A stretch of 64,000 nt of DNA from positions 62,001 to 126,000 of the forward strand of contig JAFTYG010000003.1 in NCBI GenBank assembly GCA_017461365.1, given 5' to 3'. Each line of letters starts with the position of its first letter. Position 1 is the first letter of the stretch. The stretch is from Clostridia bacterium. GTDB taxonomy: Bacteria > Bacillota > Clostridia > Oscillospirales > CAG-272. The notes under the pieces were generated by a model, which was not told where the DNA came from, did no database searches, and saw only the letters and a program-made list of their open reading frames with translations. Of the stretch, positions 18,686 through 27,137 are shown in pieces. A program made the translations under genes and the position numbers.

Positions 18686-19357
18686 ATGAAAATGAAATTG
18701 TTATTAAATGCACTTATAAAATTTATAGTCGGTCTTGTTCTTGTGGGTGCATTAGTCTTTCTTCCGGCAGGTAGCTTTGGTTACATAAACGGTTGGTTGT
18801 TTATCGGCTTATTGTTTATTCCTATGCTCATTCTCGGAATCGTTCTTTTTATAAAAGCTCCCGATTTACTTGAAAAGCGACTTGGTGCAAAGGAAAAGGA
18901 GAGCACACAGAAAGGCGTTGTTGCGCTTTCTGGGATAATGTTTATCGGCGGCTTTATTGTTGCAGGACTTGACTTTCGCTTGGGTTGGTCGCACGTTCCG
19001 ACTTGGGTAGTTATCGTTGCTTCTGTTATACTGCTTGTTGCTTACGCTCTTTATGCCGAGGTTATGAAAGGAAACGCATATCTTTCAAGGACTATCGAGG
19101 TGCAAGAAAATCAAAAAGTTGTCGATACAGGGCTTTACGGTATTGTCCGTCATCCGATGTATGCTGTAACAATATGGCTCTTTCTTGCCATTCCCGTGGT
19201 GCTTGGTTCTTGGTGGTCACTCCTTTGCTTTGTGCCTTACGTTGCCGTTATTGTCATTAGAATACTGAACGAGGAAAAGGTGCTTGAACAAGGGCTAAAA
19301 GGTTATGCAGATTATAAAAAACGTGTAAAATACAGAATTTTACCATTCATTTGGTAA
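18686..19357 (+). CDS. Isoprenylcysteine carboxyl methyltransferase-family membrane methyltransferase
   Basis: 223 residues with about five transmembrane helices (near 5-27, 30-53, 75-95, 103-123 and 155-190). The C-terminal region GIVRHPMYAVTIW followed by NEEKVLEQGLKGYADYKKRV is the S-adenosylmethionine-binding signature shared by ICMT, PEMT and related phospholipid methyltransferases (RHPxY and EExxL). The bacterial substrate is unknown; lipid or small-molecule methylation is most likely. The ribosome binding site is weak. A short open remnant, 18579-18689, ends in a TGA overlapping this ATG; I cannot assign it. Confidence 0.8.
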   Translation: MKMKLLLNALIKFIVGLVLVGALVFLPAGSFGYINGWLFIGLLFIPMLILGIVLFIKAPDLLEKRLGAKEKESTQKGVVALSGIMFIGGFIVAGLDFRLGWSHVPTWVVIVASVILLVAYALYAEVMKGNAYLSRTIEVQENQKVVDTGLYGIVRHPMYAVTIWLFLAIPVVLGSWWSLLCFVPYVAVIVIRILNEEKVLEQGLKGYADYKKRVKYRILPFIW

Positions 19358-19417
19358 GGAAGCTCGCTGAAGTCAGAAATATAACTTTTGTTCGAATTTT
19401 ACAAAATAAAATAGTTC

Positions 19418-19440
19418 ATATCGGGATTGACAGCCGATAT
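19418..19440 (+). promoter_or_regulatory. Operator-like inverted repeat around the -35 box
   Basis: ATATCGG (19418-19424) and CCGATAT (19434-19440) form a perfect 7-bp dyad with a 9-base centre that contains the -35 hexamer TTGACA (19427-19432). No T-run follows, so it is not a terminator. A repressor bound here would block RNA polymerase at the TerB/BrxD/helicase operon. Confidence 0.55.
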
Positions 19441-19455
19441 TTGATATGGTAAAAT
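19427..19455 (+). promoter_or_regulatory. Sigma-A promoter of the TerB-BrxD-helicase operon
   Basis: Consensus TTGACA (19427-19432), 17-base spacer ending TATGG, TAAAAT (19450-19455). It lies 35 bases before the first gene of the operon. Confidence 0.82.
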
Positions 19456-19489
19456 ATTATAATAAGAATTTTGCAAAAAGGAGGAGCGT

Positions 19490-21106
19490 ATGGATAACAA
19501 AAATTCAAGAAAAAAAGAGCTTGACGATTTTTGGGATATATCCGAGCTCATTCCCCGAAAAAGCGATAGCTTTGGTCATCCTAAATCAACGGACACCGTT
19601 GAGATAGTAGCCGCTCCAAAAAGCACGGAACTCTTCGACAAAGAAAGCAGTACCTTAATAAAACGCTATATTCCGCCTCACAGTGGCAATTCAGAGCTCA
19701 GCGCTAAAGCGCAGTTTGACGACGTGGAGAGCTATGCTCCCGATGCCTCACTGATACACAGAGTAACTGTAAAAAAGCATAAAACAGCGTATAATTATTA
19801 CGGAGCGTTTTTGAAGGACGCGATAAATTATATGGATACCCGCGGAACGCCTTGTGATTATATTCCGTTTTTCTCATACGTTCCGCAATACGACCAAATG
19901 AATGACGAACAGCGAGCGTATTATTTTTGGTTTCGCGAGAACGCAAGGCGCGGTAATTTTATAAAGACAGATCAAGGATACCTTTTTCTGTATGTATTCG
20001 AGCTTTTAAATTTAGGGAAGCGGTTGAACGTAAAGGAAACACAATATATCCTTATGTCACTCTGGAACGAATACAACGGTGTCTTTCCCGCAATATCTTC
20101 AAAGCTTGCCGATTGGATATGTGACTACAGTCTTCTACACCATCTTTCTCCGCCCGTAAATCTCAGCTCTAATATCATAAAGAAGGTCATATCACTGAAA
20201 GAGTTTTATATCAGCCTTCCAAAAGGAGACATGAAAAGATGCGCGCAGACGCTTATGTGCTATTGCTCATCGTATGATTACCGATCAAGCAAGTTTTATA
20301 CGGACCAAAACAAGGAGCTTTTTGACACACATATTTTAGGTGCGCTTACAGTAGCCGTAAGATACTATTCGCAAGACGGCAACATCCTTTCAGGGCTCAA
20401 TTTCGGAGACAGCACCATATCAAGGGACGTTTACTCGGGAGCCGTTTGCGTGTCCGACGAGAAATACCGTATTGAGGTCGACTTTTGCTCCTTTTCGCGT
20501 TCTAATGAATTACGATTCTTTGTAGGCGATATTGTAAGGTATTCGGAAAATAAGCTGAGAGCTTATATCGGTGTAAAATCAAAAATGACTGTATATTCGG
20601 TTACAGTAGAACTGAGAAGGCTTATAGACGAATATTTTACGTCGTCATTACCGTCCAAGCATCAGATAAAACAAAAAGCCACCGAAAAGCATGAGTATGA
20701 TGTTCTTTATGATGTACCCATAAAGCCACTGTCTTTATCCGAAGCGGCAAAAATAGAGGCGGGATCTTGGGAGACAACAAAGGAACTTATTTCAGCGTTT
20801 GACGAAAGCATTGATGCGCTTGACATATTTGAAGAAAAGACCGTGCCCGAGATAGATAGCAGAGAAGAGTCCGCCGCGGCGGCTGACGGAGACGTTTTTG
20901 AAAAATACAGAGCCGTCATTATTTCCTTGATAAACGGAAACCTATCTGCAATTTCCGATTTTGCCAAAGCTACGGGAAAAATGTCCGACAGCATAATTGA
21001 CGAAATAAATGAAATTGCATATGATAGCTTCGGAGATCTTCTTATTGAGGATGACGGTACGGGAAATTACTCTGTAATAGATGATTACAAATCTTACTTT
21101 ATTTAA
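19490..21106 (+). CDS. TerB-N/TerB-C domain protein of a helicase-ATPase cluster
   Basis: 538 residues, soluble. After a low-complexity N-terminal 100 residues comes a TerB_N domain (about 105-310) with PFFSYVPQYDQMNDEQRAYY and FWFRENARRGNFIKTD. The C-terminal part (about 413-538) resembles TerB_C: LSEAAKIEAGSWETTKELI, then IDEINEIAYDSFGDLLIED. I see no clear central TerB metal-binding helical bundle between them, only a less conserved 310-410 stretch. These domains occur in Ter-type stress systems and in clusters with ATPases and helicases. AAAGGAGGAG precedes the ATG. It is the first gene of a three-gene operon, 15 bases before the ATPase. It is likely a scaffold or sensor; this is inference. 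Confidence 0.8.
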   Translation: MDNKNSRKKELDDFWDISELIPRKSDSFGHPKSTDTVEIVAAPKSTELFDKESSTLIKRYIPPHSGNSELSAKAQFDDVESYAPDASLIHRVTVKKHKTAYNYYGAFLKDAINYMDTRGTPCDYIPFFSYVPQYDQMNDEQRAYYFWFRENARRGNFIKTDQGYLFLYVFELLNLGKRLNVKETQYILMSLWNEYNGVFPAISSKLADWICDYSLLHHLSPPVNLSSNIIKKVISLKEFYISLPKGDMKRCAQTLMCYCSSYDYRSSKFYTDQNKELFDTHILGALTVAVRYYSQDGNILSGLNFGDSTISRDVYSGAVCVSDEKYRIEVDFCSFSRSNELRFFVGDIVRYSENKLRAYIGVKSKMTVYSVTVELRRLIDEYFTSSLPSKHQIKQKATEKHEYDVLYDVPIKPLSLSEAAKIEAGSWETTKELISAFDESIDALDIFEEKTVPEIDSREESAAAADGDVFEKYRAVIISLINGNLSAISDFAKATGKMSDSIIDEINEIAYDSFGDLLIEDDGTGNYSVIDDYKSYFI

Positions 21107-21121
21107 TCACGGAGTGTAAAA

Positions 21122-22483
21122 ATGAATAACAGTGTTGATATACAAAAAATACCTAAAAGAGTGCTCAACTCTCTTTTGGTGTCTGTTTCTGCTGGTGTTG
21201 TGCCGAGAATAGGCGCGCCGTATATAGCGATTGGACGCAAGGACGAGATAGCGGCGCTTCTTTCAGATCTTGAGCAGGTAAACGAGGGCAGCGGAACGAT
21301 GCGCTTTATAATCGGACGTTACGGAAGCGGAAAAAGCTTTCTTATGCAGCTTATCCGTGGGTACGCTCTTGAGCGCAATTTTATCACGGCAGATGCAGAC
21401 CTGTCTCCTGAGCGCAGACTTTACGGAGCATCGGGAAGTGGCGTAGCCACCTACCGCGAGCTTATAAAAAACATGGCATCGAAATCATCTCCCGACGGCG
21501 GCGCCCTCCCGAAAATGATCGCCAGATGGATCGAGCTTTTGCGTTCGGATATTATAGCCGAGGGAATAGATCCCGACAGCGACAGATTTAGTTCGAGACT
21601 TAATTCTCTTGTTTCCGAAAAACTGCGGGAAGTTGAATTTATGGTCGGCGGATTTGATTTTTCAAGAGTGATCACAGAATATTACCGTTCGTTTATCGAA
21701 GGCAACGATGAAAAACGAAGCGCTTGTCTGCGTTGGCTCAGAGGTGAGTATTCATCAAAGACAGAGGCGCGTTCCGCTCTCGGTTTTTCGGTGTCGGTCA
21801 TTATTGATGATGACAACTGGTATGATTTTATCAAGCTTTGGGCGATCCTTGTAAGATTTATCGGATACAGAGGTCTTATTGTATTTATAGACGAATGTGT
21901 AAATCTCTATAAGATAACCCACAGAGTGAGCCGCGAAAACAACTATGAAAAGATACTTTCCATGTTCAACGATACACTGCAGGGAAGAGCGCCCGGACTT
22001 GGCTTGATACTCGGCGGTACACCTCAGTTTATGGATGATCAAAGGCGCGGACTTTTTAGCTATGAAGCGCTAAAGAGCAGACTTTGCGACAGTCGTTACG
22101 CTCTTGACGAATACAGAAATTATATCGGCCCTGTTATAAGGCTAAAACGGCTTACCGACGATGAGCTATTTGCACTTATATCCCGTATTACTAAGCTATA
22201 TGCCGTAAATTACGGTGTTACTCCGAGAATAAGTGAGACGGAAATGGTTCGTTTTCTCGAAATATCGCTCTCCCGCGCAGGCGCAGATCAGCTCATAACT
22301 CCGCGTGAAATGCTTAGGGACTATATGACAGTGCTTAACATTCTGATGCAAAACGAAAATGTGAAATTCGAGCAGATAATAAATAAGGCTGTTTTGAATG
22401 GTGATACCGAGCAAAAAAACGAAGAAAAATCGGAGACACCTGCGCGCTCCCCGGAATTTTCAGCGGAGGATATAGAATTTTAA
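21122..22483 (+). CDS. BrxD-type (DUF2791) P-loop ATP-binding protein
   Basis: 453-residue ATPase of the BREX ATP-binding (BrxC/BrxD, DUF2791) group. The N-terminus IPKRVLNSLL, Walker A GRYGSGKS at 65-72, the ADLSPERRLYG strand, Walker B GLIVFIDECVNLYK near 250-263 and the sensor region LILGGTPQFMDDQRRGLFSYEALKSRL are in the expected order. In BREX type 2 and related systems such an ATPase is encoded beside an Lhr-like helicase (BrxHI), as here. No methylase (PglX), PglZ phosphatase or BrxA/B is found in the window. The ribosome binding site is CGGAGTG; the C-terminal 25 residues are acidic and probably disordered. Confidence 0.85.
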   Translation: MNNSVDIQKIPKRVLNSLLVSVSAGVVPRIGAPYIAIGRKDEIAALLSDLEQVNEGSGTMRFIIGRYGSGKSFLMQLIRGYALERNFITADADLSPERRLYGASGSGVATYRELIKNMASKSSPDGGALPKMIARWIELLRSDIIAEGIDPDSDRFSSRLNSLVSEKLREVEFMVGGFDFSRVITEYYRSFIEGNDEKRSACLRWLRGEYSSKTEARSALGFSVSVIIDDDNWYDFIKLWAILVRFIGYRGLIVFIDECVNLYKITHRVSRENNYEKILSMFNDTLQGRAPGLGLILGGTPQFMDDQRRGLFSYEALKSRLCDSRYALDEYRNYIGPVIRLKRLTDDELFALISRITKLYAVNYGVTPRISETEMVRFLEISLSRAGADQLITPREMLRDYMTVLNILMQNENVKFEQIINKAVLNGDTEQKNEEKSETPARSPEFSAEDIEF

Positions 22484-22495
22484 GGAGGCCCTTGT

Positions 22496-24730
22496 ATGAC
22501 CGAAGCAGATATTATATTCGAAAGATTTCCGTCATTTATCCGCGAATACGTTTATTCACACTCATGGGATAATCTCAGACGTGTGCAAATAGAAGCCGCA
22601 AAGACAATACTTGACAGCGAAAACAATCTGCTTTTGACCTCCTCTACCGCAAGCGGAAAAACAGAAGCCGTATTTTTTCCCATACTGACGAAAATATGCG
22701 ATGAGCAAGCGTCGGGAATTTCGGTGCTGTATATCGCGCCGCTGAAAAGTCTTATAAACGATCAATTTTTCAGAATTGAAGATCTATTGAAAGAGAGCGG
22801 CATCAAGGTCACGCATTGGCACGGCGACGTTGCGACATCAAAAAAGAAAAAACTCTTACAAAAGCCCGAGGGAATATTGCAGATAACGCCCGAGTCGCTC
22901 GAAGCAATGCTTATCAACCGTTCAAGCGATATACCGAGGTTGTTTTCCGAGCTTCGATTTGTGATCATAGACGAGATACACTCTTTAACGGGATCGGACA
23001 GAGGAAATCAAATACTCTGCCAACTCAACAGAATAGAGCGGCTGACAAACAATTCTCCGCGAAGAATTGGGCTTTCCGCAACCGTCGGAAATCCCGAGCT
23101 TGCCGCAAAATGGCTCAGCGCAGGAAGCGACAGAGTGACCGATGTACCTATTTTTCCCGAAGAAAAAATAAAATGGCGATTGGGACTTGAACATTTTTTT
23201 ATTCAAAACCGCAATTTTGATCAAACGCAAGGCAACGCCGTAAAGGAAAATTCTCAAACTGCAACAATGGACGCAGGTTATGAATATCTCTACGATTGCG
23301 TAAAAGACAGAAAGTCCATAGTATTTTCCAATTCGAGAGAAGAAACCGAATACGTTTGCGCTACGTTGCGACAGATAGCCAAAAAGCGTAACGAGAACGA
23401 TGTGTTTCTCATTCACCACGGAAATCTTTCCGCATCCTTGCGTGAAGAAGCCGAACTAAAAATGAAGGATGACGAGAGCTTTGCTGTTACCTGCGCTACA
23501 GCTACAATGGAGCTCGGTATTGACATAGGAAGGCTTGAACGTATCGCGCACGTTGATTTTCCAAATTCCGTATCGGGATTTTTGCAACGTCTCGGACGCT
23601 CAGGAAGACGGGGACAGCCTCCCGAAATGATGGCGGTATTCAGAGAGGAAGAGCCACTGCCAAACGCTCCGCTTCCACAGATAATTCCTTGGAATCTGAT
23701 AAGGGCGATAGCAATTATACAGCTTTATATTGAAGAGCGTTTTGTAGAACCGCCATACAGTAAGAAGGAGCCGTTCAGCCTTTTGTTCCACCAAACGCTA
23801 AGCATACTTGCTGCGTCGGGAGAACTGAAAGCATCGGAGCTTGCAGATCGAATACTTAAACTGCCTCCGTTTGTCAACGTTTCTAAAGAAAAATACAAGA
23901 TCTTGCTTGTTTCTATGTTAAACAACGGTTTTCTTGAAATGACAGATGAAAAAGGCCTGATTGTGGGAATGTCGGGGGAGCGCTTATTGAACAGCTTTAA
24001 ATTCTACGCCGTTTTCAATGACAGCGAGGATTTTACCGTTCGATGCGACTCCGAAGAAATAGGAACGATAACCACACCTCCTCCTATTGGTGACAGATTT
24101 GCTTTAGCGGGACGTGTGTGGGAGGTTTTGGAGCTTGACGTACAGCGACGTCTTGTTTATGTAAAAAGTGTCGAGGGAAAAATGGAAGTATCGTGGCCTG
24201 GAGAATACGGCGCGATACACACGCGTATTCTTGAACGCATGAAACAGGTGCTGTCCGAAGATACGGTGTATCCGTATTTGAAAGATAATGCAAAGCGCAG
24301 ATTGATTCTTGCAAGACACGTCGTAAATAATACAAACATCAAAGATCATTCACTAGTACATCTTGGAGGCTTTACATGGTGTCTGTTCCCATGGCTCGGA
24401 ACAAAAGCATTTCGGGCATTGCGTAAAGCAATAGGAAATATAGCGTCGGATTTCGGTGTTTCGGGCATTGATTACGAAGGATGTTATTTCATAAAATTCA
24501 GAATGGAGAGAGGAACACCTTACGAATTTTTGAACTGTCTGTATGCAGAGCTGAGATCATCCGTCGGTACTCCGCAAATGCTTGTGCGCGCCTCTGAGCT
24601 TCCCGTTTTTGAAAAATACGATCAGTATATTCCCGGGGAATTGTTAAGAAGTGCATATGCCGTCGATAAGCTCGATGTTGCAGAGGCCGCGGAGAGGACG
24701 TTACAGATACTTAACGAGTATCGCAATTGA
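22496..24730 (+). CDS. Lhr/BrxHI-like DEAD/DEAH-box helicase
   Basis: 744-residue superfamily 2 helicase. Motif I TASGKT is at 51-56, motif II DEIH at 159-162, motif III SAT near 193, and motif VI RLGRSGRRGQ near 365-374. The order of SLTGSDRGNQ after DEIH and the FPNSVSGFLQRLGRSGRR segment place it in the Lhr group rather than with UvrB or RecQ. The 380-744 half carries a winged-helix-like and Lhr-core-like C-terminal region. It follows the BrxD-type ATPase by 12 bases with TAAGGAGG as ribosome binding site, matching the brxD-brxHI pairing. No terminator hairpin follows; the ilvA promoter begins about 45 bases downstream. Confidence 0.87.
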   Translation: MTEADIIFERFPSFIREYVYSHSWDNLRRVQIEAAKTILDSENNLLLTSSTASGKTEAVFFPILTKICDEQASGISVLYIAPLKSLINDQFFRIEDLLKESGIKVTHWHGDVATSKKKKLLQKPEGILQITPESLEAMLINRSSDIPRLFSELRFVIIDEIHSLTGSDRGNQILCQLNRIERLTNNSPRRIGLSATVGNPELAAKWLSAGSDRVTDVPIFPEEKIKWRLGLEHFFIQNRNFDQTQGNAVKENSQTATMDAGYEYLYDCVKDRKSIVFSNSREETEYVCATLRQIAKKRNENDVFLIHHGNLSASLREEAELKMKDDESFAVTCATATMELGIDIGRLERIAHVDFPNSVSGFLQRLGRSGRRGQPPEMMAVFREEEPLPNAPLPQIIPWNLIRAIAIIQLYIEERFVEPPYSKKEPFSLLFHQTLSILAASGELKASELADRILKLPPFVNVSKEKYKILLVSMLNNGFLEMTDEKGLIVGMSGERLLNSFKFYAVFNDSEDFTVRCDSEEIGTITTPPPIGDRFALAGRVWEVLELDVQRRLVYVKSVEGKMEVSWPGEYGAIHTRILERMKQVLSEDTVYPYLKDNAKRRLILARHVVNNTNIKDHSLVHLGGFTWCLFPWLGTKAFRALRKAIGNIASDFGVSGIDYEGCYFIKFRMERGTPYEFLNCLYAELRSSVGTPQMLVRASELPVFEKYDQYIPGELLRSAYAVDKLDVAEAAERTLQILNEYRN

Positions 24731-24773
24731 CAAAATGCACAAAAAAAAAATGTTTATTTGTTCAAAATAGATA

Positions 24774-24802
24774 TTGACATTTTTCGCAAAAAAGAGTAAT
24801 AT
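24774..24802 (+). promoter_or_regulatory. Sigma-A promoter of the ilvA T-box operon
   Basis: TTGACA (24774-24779), 17-base spacer, TAATAT (24797-24802). Transcription should begin near 24809, at the start of the T-box leader. Confidence 0.8.
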
Positions 24803-24808
24803 ATTATG

Positions 24809-25055
24809 TGCTATGATAGGGAGCGGTAGGAGAATACGCTTTACAGAGAGCCGTTGGTAGGTGTGAAACGGTATGCGCGCTCTTACTAAATCACCCTTGA
24901 GCCTGCTGTCGAGAGTCTTATGACAGGTAGAACAGCACGTTTTCCTGCGTTAAAGGATGATGTATTTTATGTACAGATAAGCTTTTTTAAGCAAAAGAGT
25001 GGTACAGCGAAAGTTTTTTACCTTCGTCTCTTTATCCGAGAGACGAAGGTTTTTT
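24809..25055 (+). promoter_or_regulatory. T-box leader of ilvA-ridA
   Basis: This fills the 358-base gap before ilvA. The T-box AGAGTGGTACAGCGA is at 24996-25010; it reads ACAGCG where ACCGCG is usual. The terminator is CCTTCGTCTCT (25021-25031) with AGAGACGAAGG (25039-25049) and six T. A stem I with ACAGAGAG (AG bulge) lies at 24840-24890. I could not place the specifier codon with certainty; isoleucine or threonine is expected from the gene controlled. Confidence 0.88.
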
Positions 25056-25088
25056 AATTAAATTTTATGTAAGTGAAAGGAAGAAAAT

Positions 25089-26285
25089 ATGCTTACTCTT
25101 GATAAGATCTATCACGCCGCATTTGTTCTCAAAAATGTAGTCAGAGAAACAAATCTCACACCTTCTCCCAAGCTCAACCCTGCTTGTAAAAACGTTTATT
25201 TAAAAACAGAAAATTTACAGCTTACGGGATCGTTCAAGGTCAGAGGTGCAGGTTATATGATCTCTCAGCTCACCGAGGAGGAAAAAGCAAGAGGCGTTAT
25301 TGCTTGTTCTGCGGGAAATCACGCGCAGGGCGTTGCGCTTGCATCCCAAAAATACGGTATCCGTTCGATAATTTGTTTGCCCGAGGGAGCTCCTATTTCA
25401 AAGGTAGAGGCGACAAAGAGCTACGGCGCAGAGGTAGTAATGGTAAAGGGTGTTTATGACGATGCGTACAAGCACGCTTTGAAGCTCAGAGACGAGATGG
25501 GCTATACCTTTGTTCATCCCTTCGATGATGAAAACGTCATAGCAGGTCAGGGAACTATCGGTCTCGAATTGCTCAATCAGTGCGGCGATCTTGACGCGGT
25601 CGTAGTACCGATAGGCGGCGGCGGACTTATTTCGGGCGTTGCCTATGCTATAAAACAGCTTTCTCCTCATATAAAGGTGTACGGCGTTCAGGCCGCGGGC
25701 GCACCGAGTATGAGAAATTCCGTTAAGGACGGTAAAATAGAAAAGCTTGCTTCTGTTTCAACAATCGCAGACGGTATCGCTGTAAAACAACCGGGTGAAA
25801 ATACATTTAAATTCTGTTCTGAGTACGTTGACGATATTGTCACGGTAACTGAGGATGAAATATCCTCTGCCATCCTTGCTCTTATAGAACAGCACAAGAT
25901 GATCGCCGAAGGTGCGGGCGCTGTCTCTGTTGCGGCGGTTATGTTCGACAAGCTTCCCGTTAAGGGCAAGAACGTCGCTTGTGTGGTTTCGGGCGGTAAT
26001 ATCGACGTTACCATTCTCTCAAGAGTTATGGAGCGCGGTCTTCTCAAATCGGGTAGAACCTGCAATCTTTGTATCGAGCTTATGGATAAGCCCGGTCAGC
26101 TTCGCGACGTTTCAAGCATTATCGCTTCTTTGGGCGCAAACGTGATCTCCGTTCACCACGAAAGAGCGAGCGAGACGACAGATATAAACGGATGCTTTTT
26201 GCGCATAGTGCTTGAAACAAAGGATTATGAACACATTCAGCTTATCACATCTGCGCTTACCGATGCAGGATTTCATTTGGTTTAA
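25089..26285 (+). CDS. ilvA: Threonine ammonia-lyase
   Basis: 398 residues. It deaminates threonine to 2-oxobutanoate, the entry into isoleucine synthesis, using PLP. The Schiff-base Lys is in TGSFKVRGA near residue 53; CSAGNHAQGVA and PIGGGGLISGVA bind the cofactor phosphate. The C-terminal ACT domain (about 325-398, CIELMDKPGQLRDVSSI) gives allosteric control. The length matches the short one-ACT form, also used for catabolic threonine dehydratase, but the T-box and the ilv neighbours favour biosynthesis. GTGAAAGGAAG precedes the ATG. Confidence 0.94.
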   Translation: MLTLDKIYHAAFVLKNVVRETNLTPSPKLNPACKNVYLKTENLQLTGSFKVRGAGYMISQLTEEEKARGVIACSAGNHAQGVALASQKYGIRSIICLPEGAPISKVEATKSYGAEVVMVKGVYDDAYKHALKLRDEMGYTFVHPFDDENVIAGQGTIGLELLNQCGDLDAVVVPIGGGGLISGVAYAIKQLSPHIKVYGVQAAGAPSMRNSVKDGKIEKLASVSTIADGIAVKQPGENTFKFCSEYVDDIVTVTEDEISSAILALIEQHKMIAEGAGAVSVAAVMFDKLPVKGKNVACVVSGGNIDVTILSRVMERGLLKSGRTCNLCIELMDKPGQLRDVSSIIASLGANVISVHHERASETTDINGCFLRIVLETKDYEHIQLITSALTDAGFHLV

Positions 26286-26320
26286 AAATTAAAAATACAT
26301 ACAATGAGGAGTTAAGAAAA

Positions 26321-26692
26321 ATGGAAAAGGTATATACAAAAAACGCCCCTGAGGCAATCGGACCGTATTCACAGGCTGTAAAATGCGGAGGACTTGTTTT
26401 TACATCTGGACAGATAGCTATTGATCCCGCAGATGGACAGGTGCACGCAACAACGATAGAAGAGCAGACGGAGCAGGTATGCAAAAATCTTTGCGAAGTT
26501 CTCAAAGCGGCGGGAACATCAATCGACAAAGCCGTAAAAACAACTTGCTTTTTGGCAAACATGGGAGATTTTGCCGCATTTAATGTCGTTTACGGAAAAT
26601 ATTTTACAGAAAAGCCCGCAAGATCTTGTGTCGCTGCGAAAGAACTCCCTAAAAACGTACTTGTTGAAGTAGAGGTAGTAGCGGAATTGTAA
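26321..26692 (+). CDS. ridA: RidA family reactive enamine/imine deaminase
   Basis: 123-residue RidA (YjgF/YER057c/UK114) protein. AIGPYSQAVKCGGLVFTSGQIAIDP is the family's opening, here recognised from GPYSQAV and TSGQIA, and PARSCVAAKELPKNVLVEVEVVA carries the Arg that binds the substrate carboxylate. RidA speeds hydrolysis of the 2-aminocrotonate/2-aminoacrylate intermediates released by IlvA, preventing PLP enzyme damage. Its position 35 bases after ilvA in the same T-box operon fits that role directly. AGGAG lies 8 bases before the ATG. Confidence 0.95.
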   Translation: MEKVYTKNAPEAIGPYSQAVKCGGLVFTSGQIAIDPADGQVHATTIEEQTEQVCKNLCEVLKAAGTSIDKAVKTTCFLANMGDFAAFNVVYGKYFTEKPARSCVAAKELPKNVLVEVEVVAEL

Positions 26693-26782
26693 TTCAGGCA
26701 TTGTAAGAATGTCACAAAAAACAATGTCACTTTTTGAAAAATTGTGCAAAATCTATGATTTTAAAATAATTAAAAAATTCTA

Positions 26783-26811
26783 TTGACAAAGGTCGATTTT
26801 CGTGATAAAAT
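26783..26811 (+). promoter_or_regulatory. Sigma-A promoter of the ilvB-leu operon
   Basis: TTGACA (26783-26788), 17-base spacer, TAAAAT (26806-26811). The transcript should begin near 26818 and enter the T-box leader. Confidence 0.82.
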
Positions 26812-26817
26812 ATCAAC

Positions 26818-27099
26818 ATATTTAAGGCGTTATAATAGGGACTCAGTAGTAGCGTGCGCATTTGCAGAAAGCCGATGGCAGATGAAAATCGGTAATGTCA
26901 GCCTATGAATCTCCTCCCTTAGCTTCCCATTGAAGACCATGTTAGGTTGTGTAGATGCGGACGGAGTGTCACCGTTATCATAGGCAGCTTTACTGACTGG
27001 TAAAGCATGAGTGGCTGATATTTCAGCAACAAGAGTGGTACCGCAGAGCGTCAATGACCTTTGTCTCTTAAAGTCTATTAAGAGATAAAGGTCTTTTTT
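26818..27099 (+). promoter_or_regulatory. T-box leader of the ilvB-N-C/leu operon
   Basis: The 445-base gap between ridA and ilvB holds a full T-box leader. Stem I spans about 26830-26925, closed by GGGA and TCCC. The conserved T-box AGAGTGGTACCGC lies at 27031-27043. The terminator is GACCTTTGTCTCTT (27056-27069) with AAGAGATAAAGGTC (27080-27093) and six T. The 3' side of the specifier region reads GAATCTCC, offering CUC (Leu) or AUC (Ile); Leu would suit control of a combined ilv-leu operon. The choice is not settled from sequence. Confidence 0.92.
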
Positions 27100-27137
27100 G
27101 ATAATTTATCCCGACGATGTCGGAAAAGGAGGTTGAA

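Noticed and set aside
18579..18689. Short open frame (ends LLRTLDSR) whose TGA overlaps the methyltransferase ATG
   Set aside because: No start codon, no ribosome binding site and no recognised similarity; probably debris, too short to call.
22496..24730. Reading the helicase as a general RecQ or UvrB-type repair helicase
   Set aside because: DEIH with SLTGSDRGNQ after it and the FLQRLGRSGRRG motif VI are of the Lhr type; no RecQ HRDC or zinc domain or UvrB hairpin is present.
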